From the NCBI GenBank assembly GCA_964353875.1, contig CAYGXU010000009.1, positions 1-54,092 on the forward strand: 54,092 nucleotides of DNA, given 5' to 3'. Source of the stretch: MGNI01 sp964353875. Lineage in GTDB: Bacteria > Chloroflexota > Anaerolineae > Anaerolineales > E44-bin32. Below, piece after piece: positions 51,892-54,092 of this stretch. The position numbers were made by a program, and so were the translations under genes. The stretch's first letter is position 1. Each line of letters opens with the position of its first letter. The notes under the pieces are model-generated. The model was given only the letters and a program-made list of their open reading frames with translations. It was not told the origin of the DNA and searched no databases.

Positions 51892-52830
51892 ATGAAATCA
51901 CCCAGTGAAGGACCCATTCTCGTCATCGGATCTTCAGGAGTGGATATCGTTGGACGTGCCTGTCAGGAGCTCAAACTGAGCACATCCAACCCAGCTCACT
52001 TGCGCGCCTCTCATGGGGGTGTAGCCCGAAATGTGGCCGAGAACCTTGCCCGTCTGGGGATGGATGTCCAGTTGATTACTGCCGTCGGGGACGACGATGC
52101 AGGTCATCGTCTACTTGACCAAGCTATTCAAGCCGGCATCGAAATTGAACACTCGTTAGTCTCCCCTGACATGCCAACTGGGACATACCTTGCAATTTTG
52201 GATGATCGTGGCAATTTACATGTGGGCCTTGACGATATGCGTGTTATTCAGGTCATCACACCTGAATATTTACGGCAACGGAAGGAGCTCTTCGCGGAAG
52301 CCCAGGCAGTTTTTGTTGATGGTAACCTACAACCTAAAACCCTTTCTCAAGCCATTCGTCTGGCAAGACAGGTCAAGGTCCCAATCGCGGCCGATCCTAC
52401 AACCATGAACCTGGCTCCTCTCTTCTGTAGGCATTTGAAAGATCTGTGGCTTCTAACGCCCAATGAGAACGAAGCAGAAGTACTTTGCCCTGTTTCCATT
52501 CCACATGCCGATACAGCCCGTGCAATCGAAGCAGCAAAGCACCTGGTCTCCGAAGGGGTGGAGATTGCCATCATCACGATGGCTGAGTTTGGTCTCGGCT
52601 ACGCCACCGCTTCCGCGAGCGGACATGTGCCTGCAATTCAGACTGAAATCCTTGATCCTACCGGGGCGGGCGACGCGCTCAGTGCGGCAGTGATTTTTGC
52701 GCTATTAAACGGAGTTCCCCTCGATGAAGCCGTGCGTCTGGGATTGTCAGCTGCCTCTCTTACATTAAAAACTGAAGGGACCGTCGTGCCTGATCTCTCC
52801 CTTGAACTCCTTTATGATCAATTTCTGTAG
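51892..52830 (+). CDS. psuK: PfkB-family kinase, probable pseudouridine kinase
   Basis: A 312-residue ribokinase-fold protein. GGVARNVAENLARLGMDVQL is the N-terminal PfkB motif and ILDPTGAGDALSAAVIFALL the C-terminal one with the catalytic Asp. Placement 93 bases before psuG defines it as pseudouridine kinase, which makes pseudouridine 5'-phosphate. No HTH domain is fused, unlike many psuK proteins. The ribosome site is weak. Confidence 0.88.
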   Translation: MKSPSEGPILVIGSSGVDIVGRACQELKLSTSNPAHLRASHGGVARNVAENLARLGMDVQLITAVGDDDAGHRLLDQAIQAGIEIEHSLVSPDMPTGTYLAILDDRGNLHVGLDDMRVIQVITPEYLRQRKELFAEAQAVFVDGNLQPKTLSQAIRLARQVKVPIAADPTTMNLAPLFCRHLKDLWLLTPNENEAEVLCPVSIPHADTARAIEAAKHLVSEGVEIAIITMAEFGLGYATASASGHVPAIQTEILDPTGAGDALSAAVIFALLNGVPLDEAVRLGLSAASLTLKTEGTVVPDLSLELLYDQFL

Positions 52831-52923
52831 GCGCGATGTTGACCACCCTAAATAATATGAAAACGAAAACCGACCGACGCGCCCAACCGAACAGAAAACC
52901 AATCCTTAAATAATGAGGTCAAC

Positions 52924-53832
52924 ATGACTTTCTCGCATCCTTCCTGGTTGCAGCTTTCGCCACCCGTTTATAATGCCCTGCAAGCTCATCAGCCTATCCT
53001 TGCGCTCGAATCGAGCGCCATCACCCATGGATTACCAAAACCTGTCAACTTGGAACTCAGCGCGAAGCTGCTCCATGTCATCCACTCGGTCGGTGTAGAG
53101 CCTGCGATGGCAGCTGTGCTACGCGGACGGATATGTCTGGGCCTTCTTCCGGAAGAATTGGAGCAATTGGCTTTGGCTATGGATGTGTACAAGATCAGTC
53201 GACGCGATTTTGGCGTGGCGAGGGCGAACCGTAGAACCGGAGGGACCACAGTCTCCGGGACGATGGTCATCGCCCATGCAGCCGGAATTCAGATATTTGC
53301 GACGGGCGGAATCGGAGGAGTCCATCGTGGGGAAAGCGGAGACATATCCAGTGACTTGATGGAACTGGCACAAACTCCAATCGCAGTCATCTGCTCAGGA
53401 GCGAAGTCGATTCTCGACTTGCCGCGGACATTGGAATATTTAGAGACGGTTTCTGTCCCGGTCCTGGGGTGGCAAACGGAGGAGTTCCCGGCTTTCTTTT
53501 CGCGTAGCAGCGATTTACCCGTCAATGCACGCGTGGACAGTGTAACGGATGTGGCCAATATCCTGCACGCCCACTGGGAGATGGGATTAAACGGCCTCTT
53601 GATCTGTGTTCCCTGTCCGGAAGAGGTCGCCCTCCCGGCAGATGTTGTTGAGCAGGCTCTGAGCCAAGCAGAATCTGAAGCCGAGGCCCAAGGAATCAAG
53701 GGCAATGATTTGACACCGTTTCTCCTCAACCGCCTGGCCGAGATCACCGATGGAGCGACTCTGCGCGCCAATCTTGCCCTTTTACGCAACAACGCATTGA
53801 TCGGCGCCCAAATCGCCAAGGCGATGATCTGA
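52924..53832 (+). CDS. psuG: Pseudouridine-5'-phosphate glycosidase
   Basis: A 302-residue enzyme that splits pseudouridine 5'-phosphate into uracil and ribose 5-phosphate. ALESSAITHGLPKPVNLELS, GGTTVSGTMVIAHAAGIQIF, ATGGIGGVHRGESGDISSDL and VPVLGWQTEEFPAFF are near-invariant family stretches including the Mn-site region and catalytic Lys area. GAGGT lies four bases before the ATG. No nucleoside transporter is seen next to it in the window. Confidence 0.95.
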   Translation: MTFSHPSWLQLSPPVYNALQAHQPILALESSAITHGLPKPVNLELSAKLLHVIHSVGVEPAMAAVLRGRICLGLLPEELEQLALAMDVYKISRRDFGVARANRRTGGTTVSGTMVIAHAAGIQIFATGGIGGVHRGESGDISSDLMELAQTPIAVICSGAKSILDLPRTLEYLETVSVPVLGWQTEEFPAFFSRSSDLPVNARVDSVTDVANILHAHWEMGLNGLLICVPCPEEVALPADVVEQALSQAESEAEAQGIKGNDLTPFLLNRLAEITDGATLRANLALLRNNALIGAQIAKAMI

Positions 53833-54092
53833 CGCGTTTAAAAAGTCTTTTTCTACCTATCGTTTGAACGTAATTGCTAATAACGGTTTTGTGTTTTGCG
53901 GTACCCGCCCCCTGTGTTAATAGACCTGCATCATTGGCAACCCACCGCTAATAAATATGAAATCCCATACCCATTGCGGTGAGGGATTAATCCTCCTGGT
54001 ACCGGTCGAAGATCAGAAACGATCAGAAAGCGTCTTATGGTTCGGGATTGATTCTCAAACGCACATCAAGGGCAAATGCCCCTCCCTTCCCT
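53833..54092. other. Right-end intergenic sequence
   Basis: No open frame or RNA that I can support in the last 260 bases. Confidence 0.4.

Overview
This window (54 kb, roughly 50% G+C) looks like chromosomal DNA of an uncultured or poorly studied member of the Chloroflexota, most likely class Anaerolineae. The evidence is indirect: an FMN riboswitch in front of a RibXY-type riboflavin ABC transporter, several secreted proteins with Thr-Pro linkers, a VIT/VWA surface protein near a sortase, and the overall gene mix. No rRNA, tRNA, CRISPR array, prophage or intact insertion sequence was recognised.

Region by region. (1) 1-15.5 kb, all on the minus strand: an extracellular polysaccharide locus with a nucleotide-sugar dehydrogenase, a sugar epimerase, a flippase, two GT4 glycosyltransferases, a GT2 transferase, GDP-mannose dehydratase, two large multi-span membrane proteins of GT-C type, an LPG-synthase-like membrane protein, an HPr-kinase-like P-loop protein and a methyltransferase. 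Two promoters here carry the same 15-bp dyad at the same position over the -10 box, pointing to one shared regulator. (2) 15.5-17.8 kb, minus: tsaE-tsaB-rimI-family-4 uracil-DNA glycosylase, a housekeeping operon that runs directly into the polysaccharide genes. (3) 17.9-19.6 kb, plus: a phosphodiesterase-like protein and a DUF4349 lipoprotein. (4) 20.0-22.9 kb, minus: an FMN riboswitch with terminators, then permease, binding lipoprotein and ATPase (riboflavin uptake). (5) 23.2-28.4 kb: a phosphate uptake locus split into divergent arms, pstB-phoU on minus and pstS-pstC-pstA-pstB2 on plus. (6) 29.0-31.6 kb, minus: prfA-prmC-tsaC. (7) 32.0-40.2 kb: surface and signalling genes, namely a VIT/VWA protein, two paralogous membrane-anchored proteins with Thr/Pro linkers, a class III nucleotide cyclase, a small membrane protein and a sortase. 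(8) 40.4-46.9 kb: a lysine-6-dehydrogenase-like gene, a SatD-like/DUF3307-like pair, a TolB-like propeller protein behind a structured leader, and comM. (9) 47.1-53.8 kb: a MOP-type exporter, hpt, decayed remnants (aldo/keto reductase, acyl-CoA dehydrogenase), a roadblock/LC7 protein, and psuK-psuG for pseudouridine breakdown.

The most promising leads are: the SatD-like protein, which reads as a class-III-cyclase-like palm domain fused to an HTH, paired with a membrane protein and preceded by three 22-bp dyads at an exact 29-bp period; the structured leader at 45058-45181 with mutually exclusive pairings; the shared dyad operator of the polysaccharide locus; a tiny Shine-Dalgarno-equipped ORF between pstC and pstA; and a recurring promoter design in which the -10 box sits 6-7 bases before the start codon, implying leaderless mRNAs.
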